This document shows positions 18,179 to 27,724 of a DNA stretch of 42,362 nt, in pieces; position 1 is the stretch's first letter; every line of letters begins with the position of its first letter. The position numbers and the translations under genes are program-made. The DNA comes from an uncultured Pseudomonadales bacterium (GTDB lineage: Bacteria; Pseudomonadota; Gammaproteobacteria; Pseudomonadales; Porticoccaceae), in contig CAJQKW010000001.1 in assembly GCA_905478975.1 (NCBI GenBank), forward strand, positions 1-42,362. Direction: 5' to 3'. The notes under the pieces are model-generated. The model saw only the letters and a program-made list of their open reading frames with translations, was not told the origin of the DNA and searched no databases.

Positions 18179-19831
18179 TTGAATCAGAAGCCCAGCAATC
18201 ATCCACCACAGCCGTCGCCTGCGAAAGTGAAGGCCGATGGTGGGCTGCTGCGTTCCAGTGGCGTGGTCAGCTTTTTTACCATGCTGTCGCGAGTTCTCGG
18301 GCTGGCGCGGGATATTATCTTTGCACGGGTGATTGGTGCCGAAGCTCTGGCCGATGTGTTTTTTGTCGCCTTTAAGATTCCCAACTTTTTTCGTCGTCTA
18401 TTTGCTGAGGGTGCTTTTGCTCAAGCCTTTGTTCCGGTGCTCGGGGAGTATCGCCAAAACGGCAGTCAGGCGGCACTCAAAGAATTAGTCAATCGAGTAT
18501 TCGGCACCCTGGGTATGGCGCTGCTGATATTAACCCTGGTGATTGTGATTGCCGCGCCGTTTTTTGCCGCGCTGTTTGCGCCAAAGTGGTATCTCAACGA
18601 TCCGTTTAAGTTTAATGCCACCGCCGAAATGCTGCGCATTACCTTCCCCTATCTACTGTTTATCTCAATGACCGGTGTCGCCGGTGGCATCTTGAATAGC
18701 TATGACCGTTTTGCGGTTCCCGCTTTTACCCCGGTGCTGCTCAACCTTTCCTTGATATTTGCCGCTCTTATTGCGGCGCCCTGGTTTGATCAGCCGACCT
18801 ACGCTCTGGCCTGGGGTGTACTTGCCGCCGGTGTGATTCAGTTTTGTTTTCAGCTGCCGTTTTTGGCGCGCATTCATATGCTGCCGGTGCCCACTGTTGA
18901 TTGGCGTCATTCCGGGGTGAGGAAAATACTTAGATTGATGGGCCCAGCAATCTTTGGAGTATCCGTAAGCCAGATCAATTTGATGCTCGACACTATGTTG
19001 GCAACCTTTTTACCCACCGGCAGTGTCTCCTGGCTGTATTACTCCGACCGACTCTCGGAGCTGCCTCTGGGGGTGTTTGCGGTGGCCATTGCCACGGTGA
19101 TACTGCCGAATCTATCGCGCCATCATGCCGCCAGTTCAGTGGAAGCTTATTCCCAGACTCTCGATTGGGCCCTGCGTATGGTGTTACTGATTGCCGTGCC
19201 AGCTGCCGCGGCTTTGATGCTCTTAGCTGAGCCGATTCTGGCTACGCTATTTCTCTACGGCGAGGTGATGACTCCGCGGGATATGTCTATGGCATCCCTG
19301 AGCCTACGGGCCTACTCCCTGGGGCTGATCGCCTTTATGTTAATCAAAGTGTTGGCGCCGGGCTTTTTTGCCCGTCAGGATATGCGCACGCCGGTGCGTA
19401 TCGGCGTGATTGCCATGGTTTCCAATATGCTGCTTAACTTAATCCTGGTAATTCCGCTGCATTTTTATTGGCAGGTGGGTCATGTTGGCTTGGCGCTGGC
19501 AACCTCCTTGTCGGCCTTCTTAAATGCGCTGCTATTGTTTTTGGCTCTGCGCAGCAAGGCTATCTATCTTCCCGGTCGCGCCTGGTTGCGCTTTATGCTA
19601 ACTCTGCTGTTGGCGGTAATACTGATGGTCGCGACTCTGATCTGGCTCGGTGGTCAGTTCGATGCATTCGATACCAGCGTCTGGCAACAGCTTGGCTGGT
19701 GGCAGCGCAGCAGCGCCATTGCCTGTATCTGCCTCGGCGGCTTTGGTGTTTATATTGCCGTTCTAGGGTTTGGCGGTATGCGTCTCAGTGATCTAAAAGG
19801 GCCGACCAAAGCCACCACCTCGAAGGATTAA
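18179..19831 (+). CDS. murJ: Lipid II flippase MurJ
   Basis: This MATE/MVF-type inner-membrane protein of about 550 residues has roughly 14 helices and flips lipid II across the membrane for peptidoglycan synthesis. The family start LLRSSGVVSFFTMLSRVLGLARDIIFA is at 24-50, followed by the conserved FRRLFAEGAFAQAFVPV. The chosen start is a TTG at 18179 with only a weak ribosome binding site. A GTG at 18227 would remove 16 residues of a proline-rich, non-conserved leader and is a real alternative. It heads the murJ-ribF-ileS-lspA-fkpB-ispH group. Confidence 0.93.
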   Translation: MNQKPSNHPPQPSPAKVKADGGLLRSSGVVSFFTMLSRVLGLARDIIFARVIGAEALADVFFVAFKIPNFFRRLFAEGAFAQAFVPVLGEYRQNGSQAALKELVNRVFGTLGMALLILTLVIVIAAPFFAALFAPKWYLNDPFKFNATAEMLRITFPYLLFISMTGVAGGILNSYDRFAVPAFTPVLLNLSLIFAALIAAPWFDQPTYALAWGVLAAGVIQFCFQLPFLARIHMLPVPTVDWRHSGVRKILRLMGPAIFGVSVSQINLMLDTMLATFLPTGSVSWLYYSDRLSELPLGVFAVAIATVILPNLSRHHAASSVEAYSQTLDWALRMVLLIAVPAAAALMLLAEPILATLFLYGEVMTPRDMSMASLSLRAYSLGLIAFMLIKVLAPGFFARQDMRTPVRIGVIAMVSNMLLNLILVIPLHFYWQVGHVGLALATSLSAFLNALLLFLALRSKAIYLPGRAWLRFMLTLLLAVILMVATLIWLGGQFDAFDTSVWQQLGWWQRSSAIACICLGGFGVYIAVLGFGGMRLSDLKGPTKATTSKD

Positions 19832-19996
19832 ATTGGTGTGCTTTAGATAGCTGTTTAGACAGCAGTTTAGATCGCCGTTTATTTAGTCTTGGCAGGGGGG
19901 CTTAATTGCCTGTGGCGCCTTACCTTTCTGGCCTTTGCTAGGTATACTCGACGGCTATTTTAAACAGTGAAAACCTCGCCTGTGCCCGACGCCAAA

Positions 19997-20932
19997 ATGA
20001 CCTTTGTTCGCGGTTTGCACAACCTGCATTCCCCAGACGAAAAATCGGTGGTCACCATCGGGTCTTTCGATGGCGTGCATATTGGCCATCAGGCGATTTT
20101 GCGCCAGGTAAAAGAGGCGTCTCAGCGTTTGCAGATACCTTCGGTGGCGATGACCTTTGAGCCTCAACCTAGAGAGTATTTTTCCGCTGAGCGGGCTCCG
20201 GCGCGGCTGATGCGATTGCGTGAAAAGATTGAAACACTGTTGTCACTGGGTGTAGATCGAGTGGTCTGCCTACAGTTCAATCGTCAATTGCGCAACCTTT
20301 CGGCAGTGGATTTTGTCGAGCAGGTCTTGGTTCGCGGATTGGCGGTAAAGCATTTAATCGTCGGCGATGACTTTCGCTTTGGCTGTGATCGCAGCGGCGA
20401 CTTTGCCCTGTTGAACGAGCAGGGCAAACGCCATGGCTTTGAGGTGCAGGACACTGCGACTGTAGAGACCGATGGACGCAGAGTTAGCAGTACATTGATC
20501 CGTGAAGTGGTTGAGCAGGCGGCTTTTACCCGCGCTGCCGAGTTGCTCGGACGACCCTTTGCCATTAGTGGAGTGGTTGGCTATGGCCAACAGCTCGGAC
20601 GTGAACTAGGCTTTCCCACTGCTAACGTGCAGTTAAACCGTTTTAGCGCGCCCTTATCCGGTGTCTTTGCGGTGCGAGTAAATGTTGCTGGAACCCTCTA
20701 TTGCGGGGCTGCCAATGTCGGTTTGCGACCGACAGTGGGGGATTTGGTAAAACCGATTTTAGAAGTGCATCTGTTAGATTTTGCCGGTGATCTTTACGGT
20801 CAGCGAATTGCCGTGGAGTTCTTGCACAAGATTCGTGAGGAAGAAAAATTTACCAGTGTCGAGGCACTGGTGGCGACAATTGCTGGGGATGTGAAAAAGA
20901 TTCGCCAGTGGTTGTTGCAGGCTGGCATATAG
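19997..20932 (+). CDS. ribF: Bifunctional riboflavin kinase/FAD synthetase
   Basis: From the ATG at 19997 this protein has 311 residues. The N-terminal FMN adenylyltransferase domain shows TIGSFDGVHIGHQAIL. The C-terminal flavokinase domain shows GVVGYGQQLGRELGFPTANV. It converts riboflavin to FMN and then FAD. In-frame GTGs at 19967 and 19982 would add up to ten residues, but the conserved family start (x-x-x-RGLHNL) fits the ATG. Neither start has a clear ribosome binding site. It lies between murJ and ileS, its usual place in gammaproteobacteria. Confidence 0.94.
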   Translation: MTFVRGLHNLHSPDEKSVVTIGSFDGVHIGHQAILRQVKEASQRLQIPSVAMTFEPQPREYFSAERAPARLMRLREKIETLLSLGVDRVVCLQFNRQLRNLSAVDFVEQVLVRGLAVKHLIVGDDFRFGCDRSGDFALLNEQGKRHGFEVQDTATVETDGRRVSSTLIREVVEQAAFTRAAELLGRPFAISGVVGYGQQLGRELGFPTANVQLNRFSAPLSGVFAVRVNVAGTLYCGAANVGLRPTVGDLVKPILEVHLLDFAGDLYGQRIAVEFLHKIREEEKFTSVEALVATIAGDVKKIRQWLLQAGI

Positions 20933-21004
20933 GCGTCTAGGTTAGGCGTTTTACAAACAATAAACTGATATAGGGTTGACCACTGTGGTCAAACAAAGAG
21001 ACTA

Positions 21005-23827
21005 ATGACTGATTACAAAGCAACACTGAACCTGCCCAAGACCGCTTTCCCCATGCGCGCCAATCTGGCCCAGCGGGAACCGGGAATGTTAAAAGAATGG
21101 CAGGACAGCAATCTCTATCAGCAGATTCGTGAGGCCCGTGCCGGCCGCGAACAGTATATTCTTCACGATGGTCCTCCCTACGCCAACGGCGAGATTCACC
21201 TGGGCCATGCGGTGAATAAAACCCTTAAAGATATTATCGTTAAAGCGCGCACCATGAGCGGCTATGATGCCCCCTATATCCCCGGTTGGGACTGTCACGG
21301 TCTGCCCATTGAACACAATGTGGAAAAGAAGATTGGCAAGGCCGGGGTCAAAGTCGAGTACTCCACCTTCCGCAAAAAGTGTCGCGAATATGCCATGAAG
21401 CAGGTCGATGGCCAGCGTCAGGGCTTTGTTCGTCTCGGTATCTTTGGCGACTGGGAACGTCCCTACCTGACCATGAACTATCAGGTGGAAGCGGACACCA
21501 TTCGCGCACTGGGTAAAATTGCCGCCAACGGCCATCTGGTGAAAGGCTACAAGCCGGTTTACTGGAGTGTGGTGGGCGGTTCAGCTCTGGCTGAAGCAGA
21601 AGTGGAATACCAGGATAAAACCTCTTACACCATCGACGTCGCCTATGCCGTAACCGATGCCGCGCAGTTGGATAAAGTCTCTGCTGCATTTGGCGGTCTG
21701 CCAGGTGACGGCGAGATCAGTATGTTGATCTGGACCACCACCCCTTGGACTCTGCCCAGCAGTCAGGCGATTTCTGTGGGTGCCGATGTTGACTATCTGT
21801 TAGTGCAAATCAATGGCGAAAATGGCCCCCAGCGCCTGATCTGTTCAGAGCTGTTGCTGGAGTCAGTGATGCAGCGGCTAGAGATAGAAGACTATCAGCA
21901 GCTTGCGAGCTGTCAGGGTCAAGAGTTGGAAAACATTGTTGCCCGTCATCCGTTCTACGACCGTGCTATTCCAGTATTACTTGGCGAGCATGTGACTACC
22001 GATGCCGGTACTGGCTGTGTCCACACAGCCCCAGATCACGGTATGGAAGATTTTGTCGTCGCCAAGCAATATGGTATTGGCACATTAAATTATATTTTGG
22101 ATAACGGCCTGTTCGCCGATGATGTCGAACTATTTGCTGGCCAGCATGTGTACAAGGTTGACGATTCGGTTCTCGAGGTTCTGCGTGAGCACAAACGTCT
22201 AATGAGCTGCGGCCAATTTGTTCACAGCTATGCCCACTGCTGGCGCACCAAAACCCCATTGATTTATCGCGCCACTCCTCAGTGGTTTATCTCCATGGAT
22301 AAAAACGGCTTGTTGGCCAAGGCCAAGGCCGCGGTCAAAGATGTTAGCTGGCACCCGGATTGGGGTCAGGCGCGTATCGAAGGCATGCTCGACAATAGCC
22401 CGGACTGGTGTATCTCCCGTCAGCGCACTTGGGGCGTTCCAATCGCATTGTTTGTCCACAAGCAGAGCGGTGAGCTGCACCCGAATACGCCACAATTAAT
22501 CGAACAGGTTGCCCTGCGTGTTGAAGAACAGGGCATTGAAGCCTGGTTTGAACTTGAAGCTGCCGAGCTGATTGGCGAGGATATCGCCGATTACCAAAAA
22601 GTCACTGACACCTTGGATGTGTGGTTTGACTCTGGTGTCACCCACGAATCCGTGATCAATGCTCGGCAAGAGCTGCGCTACCCGGCAGACCTCTATCTGG
22701 AGGGCTCAGATCAACACCGTGGTTGGTTCCAGTCGTCACTCAAGACCGCTATCGCAATCAATGGCACAGCCCCTTACAAGGCAGTGCTGACCCATGGCTT
22801 TACCGTGGATGAACACGGTCGCAAGATGTCCAAGTCCATAGGCAATGTGATTTCCCCGCAAAAAGTCATCAATGAAATGGGCGCTGATGTGCTGCGTCTG
22901 TGGATTGCCTCGGCTGACTTTAGCAGCGAGATGACGGTTTCCGATGAAATTTTGAGTCGCGCCGGTGATTCCTATCGTCGGATTCGCAATACCGCACGTT
23001 ATTTCCTCTCCAATATTGATGGCTTCGAGCTCACCGAACATGGGGTTGCCCACGAGGATATGCTGGCTCTGGATCGCTGGGCGGTGGATTGCGCAGCCGG
23101 GCTCCAGGAAGAAATTATTACTGCCTATGATGAGTTTCAGTTTCACCTGATCTATCAAAAGCTGCACAATTTTTGTGTCCGGGATATGGGTGGCTTCTAT
23201 CTGGATATTATTAAAGATCGCATCTATACCTGCCCAGAAAATAGCCTGTCGCGCCGTTCCGCACAGACTGCGCTGCACCATATTGCCGAAGCCTTTACCC
23301 GCTGGATCGCGCCGATTTTGAGCTTTACCGCCAGTGAACTCTGGGGCTTTATGCCCGGTGAGCGTGAGTCCTCTGTGTTTATTGCCGAGTGGTATTCGCT
23401 ACCGCGTCTGTCTGGCGGCGATGAAATTAGCGCCGCTGACTGGGCTGCGATTATGCAGGCCAAAGAAGCGATCAATAAAGTGATTGAAGATCAGCGTAAT
23501 CAGGGTGTGGTCAAAGGCTCTCTGGGTGCGGATATTCAGCTTTATGCTGAACCTGAATTGTACCAATCATTGGCCAAGCTGGGTGATGAGCTGCGCTTTG
23601 TCACCATCACCTCCAAGGCCACCTTGCTGCCTCTGGAAGAGGGTGCCGATGCCAATGCGTCTATGCTGGATGGTTTAAAAGTCGGTTTGCAGCGATCTAG
23701 CGCCGAGAAATGTGTGCGTTGCTGGCACTTTATTGACGATGTTGGTAACCATGCAGAGCACCCGGAAATCTGTGGTCGCTGTGTGACTAACCTCTCTGAT
23801 ACGGGTGAGACGCGCCACTATGCATAA
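21005..23827 (+). CDS. ileS: Isoleucyl-tRNA synthetase
   Basis: This 940-residue class I synthetase charges tRNA-Ile. The HIGH-type motif is HLGH at 65-68 and KMSKS is at 607-611. The zinc site at the C terminus has C903, C906, C923 and C926, one residue beyond the E. coli positions. It has the bacterial form with an editing domain ([10 protein letters not shown]). Its stop overlaps the lspA start (ATGCATAA). No T-box leader was seen, as expected in proteobacteria. Confidence 0.98.
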   Translation: MTDYKATLNLPKTAFPMRANLAQREPGMLKEWQDSNLYQQIREARAGREQYILHDGPPYANGEIHLGHAVNKTLKDIIVKARTMSGYDAPYIPGWDCHGLPIEHNVEKKIGKAGVKVEYSTFRKKCREYAMKQVDGQRQGFVRLGIFGDWERPYLTMNYQVEADTIRALGKIAANGHLVKGYKPVYWSVVGGSALAEAEVEYQDKTSYTIDVAYAVTDAAQLDKVSAAFGGLPGDGEISMLIWTTTPWTLPSSQAISVGADVDYLLVQINGENGPQRLICSELLLESVMQRLEIEDYQQLASCQGQELENIVARHPFYDRAIPVLLGEHVTTDAGTGCVHTAPDHGMEDFVVAKQYGIGTLNYILDNGLFADDVELFAGQHVYKVDDSVLEVLREHKRLMSCGQFVHSYAHCWRTKTPLIYRATPQWFISMDKNGLLAKAKAAVKDVSWHPDWGQARIEGMLDNSPDWCISRQRTWGVPIALFVHKQSGELHPNTPQLIEQVALRVEEQGIEAWFELEAAELIGEDIADYQKVTDTLDVWFDSGVTHESVINARQELRYPADLYLEGSDQHRGWFQSSLKTAIAINGTAPYKAVLTHGFTVDEHGRKMSKSIGNVISPQKVINEMGADVLRLWIASADFSSEMTVSDEILSRAGDSYRRIRNTARYFLSNIDGFELTEHGVAHEDMLALDRWAVDCAAGLQEEIITAYDEFQFHLIYQKLHNFCVRDMGGFYLDIIKDRIYTCPENSLSRRSAQTALHHIAEAFTRWIAPILSFTASELWGFMPGERESSVFIAEWYSLPRLSGGDEISAADWAAIMQAKEAINKVIEDQRNQGVVKGSLGADIQLYAEPELYQSLAKLGDELRFVTITSKATLLPLEEGADANASMLDGLKVGLQRSSAEKCVRCWHFIDDVGNHAEHPEICGRCVTNLSDTGETRHYA

Positions 23828-24374
23828 CAAGCTGCAAGCTAAAACACTGCCCTGGCTAAAATGGTTTGCCCTTGCGGCAACCATACTGCTGCTGGATCAG
23901 CTGACCAAACTGTGGATTATGGCGGAGTTTAGTCTCGGCCAGAGTCTCTATGTGAATGGCATCTTTAATCTGGTGCGGGCTCACAATGAGGGGGCTGCCT
24001 TTAGCTTTCTCAGCGATGCCGGTGGCTGGCAGCGCTGGCTGTTCAGCGGTATCTCTATTGTTGTGAGTTTGATTATTGCTGTGTGGCTGACCCGTTTGCC
24101 TCGTCAGCGCGTACTTGAAGCATTGGCCCTGTCATTGATTCTGGGTGGCGCACTGGGCAATCTCTACGATCGATTAACTCTCGGGTATGTGGTGGATTTT
24201 CTCGATTTTCATTGGGCCAACTGGCACTTTGCCGCGTTTAATGTGGCGGATATGGCAATCTCTGTTGGCGCCGTATTGATTATTGTTGATGGGCTGTTTT
24301 TTCAGCAGTCAGACGAGACCGATGATTCATCCGACGCGACAGCGGTGAACGCAGATAAGAAGTCGTTAGATTAA
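23820..24374 (+). CDS. lspA: Lipoprotein signal peptidase (signal peptidase II)
   Basis: This 184-residue inner-membrane aspartyl protease has four hydrophobic segments. Conserved blocks are [41 protein letters not shown] and [11 protein letters not shown]; the aspartates in GNLYDR and FNVAD are the catalytic pair. It cleaves the signal peptide of prolipoproteins after lipid attachment. The ATG at 23820 overlaps the ileS stop. A GTG at 23805 would add five residues. The C-terminal tail (about 20 residues, acidic and Thr/Ser-rich) is longer than in E. coli. Confidence 0.96.
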   Translation: MHNKLQAKTLPWLKWFALAATILLLDQLTKLWIMAEFSLGQSLYVNGIFNLVRAHNEGAAFSFLSDAGGWQRWLFSGISIVVSLIIAVWLTRLPRQRVLEALALSLILGGALGNLYDRLTLGYVVDFLDFHWANWHFAAFNVADMAISVGAVLIIVDGLFFQQSDETDDSSDATAVNADKKSLD

Positions 24375-24414
24375 TTGAGTTGAATATTTTTAAACATCCT
24401 GAAGAGCTTTAGAT

Positions 24415-24855
24415 ATGAGTATACCCATAGATACAGGCACCACCGTTACGCTGCATTTTTCCCTAGCACTAGAGGATGGCGCAGTAGTGGATTCGAATTT
24501 TGAAGGCAAGCCAGCGACTTTCTCAATTGGCGATGGCAGTCTTTTACCCGGTTTTGAAGAGACATTGTTTGGCTTGAGAGCCACTGATGCCCAGGAATTT
24601 CTGGTGCCACCAGAAAAAGCCTTTGGCCAGCACAACGAGCAAAATGTTCAGGCTGTGGCCATGGATAACTTTGACGCATTGGAAATCGAAATCGGTGCCA
24701 TGTTTTCGTTTCAGAACGGCGACGGTGAGCTGCCAGGGGTTATTACCGATATAGTCGACGGCGAAGTGATGGTGGATTTTAACCATCCACTGGCGGGTAA
24801 GAATATTGTCTTTCAGGTGGAAATTCTCGGCGTAGTCCCGGAGAACCTGCACTAA
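24415..24855 (+). CDS. fkpB: FKBP-type peptidyl-prolyl isomerase (FkpB/SlpA)
   Basis: This 146-residue SlyD/SlpA-type isomerase has an FKBP fold split by an inserted chaperone flap. Visible marks are [37 protein letters not shown] at the start, the EKAFGQHN block before the flap and the final [18 protein letters not shown]. It is a cytoplasmic folding helper. It lies between lspA and ispH exactly as in E. coli, and its stop overlaps the ispH start (TAATG). Confidence 0.95.
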   Translation: MSIPIDTGTTVTLHFSLALEDGAVVDSNFEGKPATFSIGDGSLLPGFEETLFGLRATDAQEFLVPPEKAFGQHNEQNVQAVAMDNFDALEIEIGAMFSFQNGDGELPGVITDIVDGEVMVDFNHPLAGKNIVFQVEILGVVPENLH

Positions 24856-25790
24856 TGGATATCAAACTGGCTAATCCACGGGGCTTTTGCGCCGGTGTTG
24901 ACCGTGCCATTGATATTGTTAATCGCGCTCTAGAAGTCTTTGGTGCGCCGATCTATGTGCGTCACGAAGTGGTACACAATAAATTTGTTGTGGATGATCT
25001 GCGCAACCGCGGTGCGGTGTTTGTCGATGAGCTGGATGAAATCCCCGATGATGTGATCGTTATCTTTAGCGCCCACGGTGTTTCCTTAGCGGTGCAAGAA
25101 GAAGCCCGCCGCCGCAGCCTCAAAGTCTTTGATGCCACCTGCCCCCTGGTCACCAAGGTGCATATGGAAGTGGCCAAGTTTAGTCAAGATGGTATGGAGT
25201 CGGTATTGATTGGCCACGCCGGTCACCCCGAAGTGGAGGGTACCATGGGTCAGTATGACTATTCCCAGGGCGGCAATATCTATCTAGTGGAAGACGAGAG
25301 CGATGTGGCCAAGCTTGAAGTGAAAGATCCCTCGAGGCTAGCTTTTGTCACTCAGACCACACTCTCTATGGATGATACGGCGAAAGTGATAGATGCACTG
25401 CGGCAGAAATTTCCGGCTATTGAAGGGCCGCGCAAAGACGATATCTGTTACGCCACGCAAAACCGTCAGGATGCAGTTAAGCAGTTGGCTATAGAGTCTG
25501 ATTTGATTCTGGTGGTGGGTTCGGTTGCCAGTTCCAACTCCAATCGCCTCCGTGAGTTGGCGGAGCGCTGTGGTTGCACCGCTTATCTCATTGATGGCCC
25601 TGAAGATATAGACACCGAATGGCTGAAGCAGAGCAAGGCTATTGGTATTACCGCCGGTGCATCGGCACCGGATGTATTGGTGCGAGATGTGATTGCGCGG
25701 TTGGTGGAACTGGGTGCCAACGCCCCTCAAGAACTGAGCGGCGTGATTGAAAATGTCACCTTCTCGCTGCCAAAAGAGCTGCGTATCTAG
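24855..25790 (+). CDS. ispH: 4-hydroxy-3-methylbut-2-enyl diphosphate reductase
   Basis: This 311-residue enzyme of the MEP isoprenoid pathway makes IPP and DMAPP from HMBPP. The three iron-sulfur ligands are C12 ([11 protein letters not shown]), C96 ([12 protein letters not shown]) and C198 ([11 protein letters not shown]), and the substrate-binding histidines H41, H74 and H124 are present. Its ATG overlaps the fkpB stop by one base. It feeds the polyprenyl synthase encoded at 13.4-14.4 kb. It converges on pgi with only 20 bases between them. Confidence 0.98.
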   Translation: MDIKLANPRGFCAGVDRAIDIVNRALEVFGAPIYVRHEVVHNKFVVDDLRNRGAVFVDELDEIPDDVIVIFSAHGVSLAVQEEARRRSLKVFDATCPLVTKVHMEVAKFSQDGMESVLIGHAGHPEVEGTMGQYDYSQGGNIYLVEDESDVAKLEVKDPSRLAFVTQTTLSMDDTAKVIDALRQKFPAIEGPRKDDICYATQNRQDAVKQLAIESDLILVVGSVASSNSNRLRELAERCGCTAYLIDGPEDIDTEWLKQSKAIGITAGASAPDVLVRDVIARLVELGANAPQELSGVIENVTFSLPKELRI

Positions 25791-25810
25791 CGCAGCTCAA
25801 CTTTTAACTG

Positions 25811-27439
25811 CTATTTTTGGCACTGCTTAATATGGGCAAACAGAGCCGTAGTCGAAGGGTCTAACTCCGCCTGAACGTCAGAATCCGAAGCTAACAACTG
25901 ATTGGCCATCTTCTTGCCCAACTCGACTCCCCACTGATCAAACGAATTAATATTCCAAATACTGCCCTGAACAAATACCTTGTGCTCATAGAGTGCGATC
26001 AGTGCACCAAAATTCTTTGGCGATAGCTGATCTAGCAGCAGCACATTGGAGGGCTTGTTGCCGGGGTAGTAGCGATAAGCTTCCCCTTCAGGGGCCTCTT
26101 GGCCACACATCAATGCTGATGCCTGAGCCAGCATATTGCCCAGCAAGACCCGGTGATGTTCTTCATTGCTTAAATTATCCACAGCCGCGGCAACAAAATC
26201 GATGGGTACCATACGGGTGCCCTGATGCAGCAGCTGGAAAAAGGCATGCTGACCATTGGTGCCGGTCTGGCCCCAGAGAATAGCGCCGGTCTGATAATCA
26301 ATTGACTCGCCATCGAGAGTGGTGGACTTACCGTTGCTCTCCATATCCAGCTGCTGCAAGTAAGAGGGTAATAGTAGTAGGCGTTCGCAGTAGGGGATCA
26401 CGGCATTGGATTGGGCATCGAGGAAGTTGCTATACCAGATACCCAGCAGAGCCATAATCACCGGCATATTCTCTGCCAGTGGCGCCCGTTGAAAATGCAG
26501 ATCCATCTCCCGGGCACCGGCCAGCATCTCGACAAACTTCTCAAAGCCAATGGAGATGGCAATAGAGAGGCCGATACTAGACCAGAGTGAATAACGCCCA
26601 CCTACCCATTCAGCAAATTCCAAAATCTGATCAGCGGGGATGCCATAGGCCAATGCGTTGGCACGATTGGCAGTCAGGCCGACAAAGTGACTGCTGGACT
26701 GTGCATTCTCTAGCCCCAGTGTCTCGGCGAACCAGTTGCGCGCGGTCTTGGCGTTTAGCAGTGTCTCGTGGGTGGTAAAGGTCTTGCTGGCGAGAGCCAC
26801 CAGAGTAGTCTCTGGATTGAGCTTTTTTAAGGTAGTAAGAATCTCGGCGCCATCCACATTGGAAATAAAGTGCAGCTTGATATCCGGGTGGGCAAATTCT
26901 TGCAGGGCGCTACAGGCTAATTTGGGGCCCAGATCGGAACCGCCAATACCAATATTGATGACATCGGTAATCGCCTTACCGGTGCTGCCAAGCCACTGAC
27001 CGCTGCGGATTTTCGCGCTGACCAGTTCGACATCGGCAAGCTGCTGTTTGACCAGGCTAACACGCTGATCTGATTCTGCCGCGGCAGAGGCAATCGTTTG
27101 ATCGCCAATCTCAGCTCGCAGGGCGCCGTGAAGCACTGCACGGCCTTCAGTGGTATTGATCTTTTCGCCAGAGAACATCGCGGCACGATGCTGTTCCAGT
27201 GGCGACTGGGCCGCCAGCTCGAGGAGTGCCTGCCAGGTTTCATCGCTGACCAGATTCTTTGAATAGTCGAGGAAAAGTTCGCCACTCTGCACTGACATCT
27301 GGCTGCTGCGCTGGGGATTTTGATCGAAGAACGCGCTGATATTTTGCTGCTCGGCTTTTTTCGCCTGCTGCTCAAGTGTTTTCCAGGCTGGGGTACTGGT
27401 CGGCTGGTACTGATTTGGCGTCTTACTGCTGGAGGTCAT
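25811..27439 (-). CDS. pgi: Glucose-6-phosphate isomerase
   Basis: This 542-residue cytoplasmic isomerase interconverts glucose 6-phosphate and fructose 6-phosphate. Signature blocks include VINIGIGGSDLGPKL, GGRYSLWSSIGLSIAI and GTNGQHAFFQLLHQG. It is divergent from edd, and the shared 285-base gap holds two HexR-type palindromes. It can feed gluconeogenic fructose 6-phosphate back into the Entner-Doudoroff route, or supply envelope sugar precursors. No phosphofructokinase gene is present in the window. Confidence 0.97.
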   Translation of the reverse strand: MTSSSKTPNQYQPTSTPAWKTLEQQAKKAEQQNISAFFDQNPQRSSQMSVQSGELFLDYSKNLVSDETWQALLELAAQSPLEQHRAAMFSGEKINTTEGRAVLHGALRAEIGDQTIASAAAESDQRVSLVKQQLADVELVSAKIRSGQWLGSTGKAITDVINIGIGGSDLGPKLACSALQEFAHPDIKLHFISNVDGAEILTTLKKLNPETTLVALASKTFTTHETLLNAKTARNWFAETLGLENAQSSSHFVGLTANRANALAYGIPADQILEFAEWVGGRYSLWSSIGLSIAISIGFEKFVEMLAGAREMDLHFQRAPLAENMPVIMALLGIWYSNFLDAQSNAVIPYCERLLLLPSYLQQLDMESNGKSTTLDGESIDYQTGAILWGQTGTNGQHAFFQLLHQGTRMVPIDFVAAAVDNLSNEEHHRVLLGNMLAQASALMCGQEAPEGEAYRYYPGNKPSNVLLLDQLSPKNFGALIALYEHKVFVQGSIWNINSFDQWGVELGKKMANQLLASDSDVQAELDPSTTALFAHIKQCQK

Positions 27440-27612
27440 CTATCCGAGTTCCTGTGTCTAATTAGTCTGTGTAGGCCGTTTAATTGGCGTCGGCTAAGGC
27501 GTAAACTAGGCGCCCACTAATAGCGCTTTTGATGCTGTCAGCGATGCGATCCTATATGGAGGTTGTCGCACAATAGCCTATTTAAAACGGCGCTGCCGCA
27601 ACAAATTATTAA

Positions 27613-27627
27613 TGTAATAAAATTACG
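27613..27627. promoter_or_regulatory. HexR-type operator 1 upstream of edd
   Basis: TGTAATAAAATTACG is a near-perfect match to the HexR palindrome TGTAATTAAATTACA known from other gammaproteobacteria. It lies 98 bases before the edd ATG, between pgi and edd. The HexR gene itself is in this window. Confidence 0.75.
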
Positions 27628-27665
27628 ATAATTGGCCGAATTATACATTGAGTCTGGTTAAATTC

Positions 27666-27680
27666 CGTAATTTTGTTACA
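27666..27680. promoter_or_regulatory. HexR-type operator 2 upstream of edd
   Basis: CGTAATTTTGTTACA (reverse complement TGTAACAAAATTACG) is a second HexR-like palindrome, centred 53 bases from the first and 45 bases before the edd ATG. Two sites about five helical turns apart would allow cooperative binding or looping. Confidence 0.7.
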
Positions 27681-27724
27681 ATTCATAGCTAATCTACAGG
27701 GAGCCGCTTTTGAGCGGAGTCACT

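Noticed and set aside
19832-19996. FMN riboswitch upstream of ribF
   Set aside because: The gap is short and no RFN-type conserved blocks could be seen; ribF in this cluster is normally not riboswitch-controlled.
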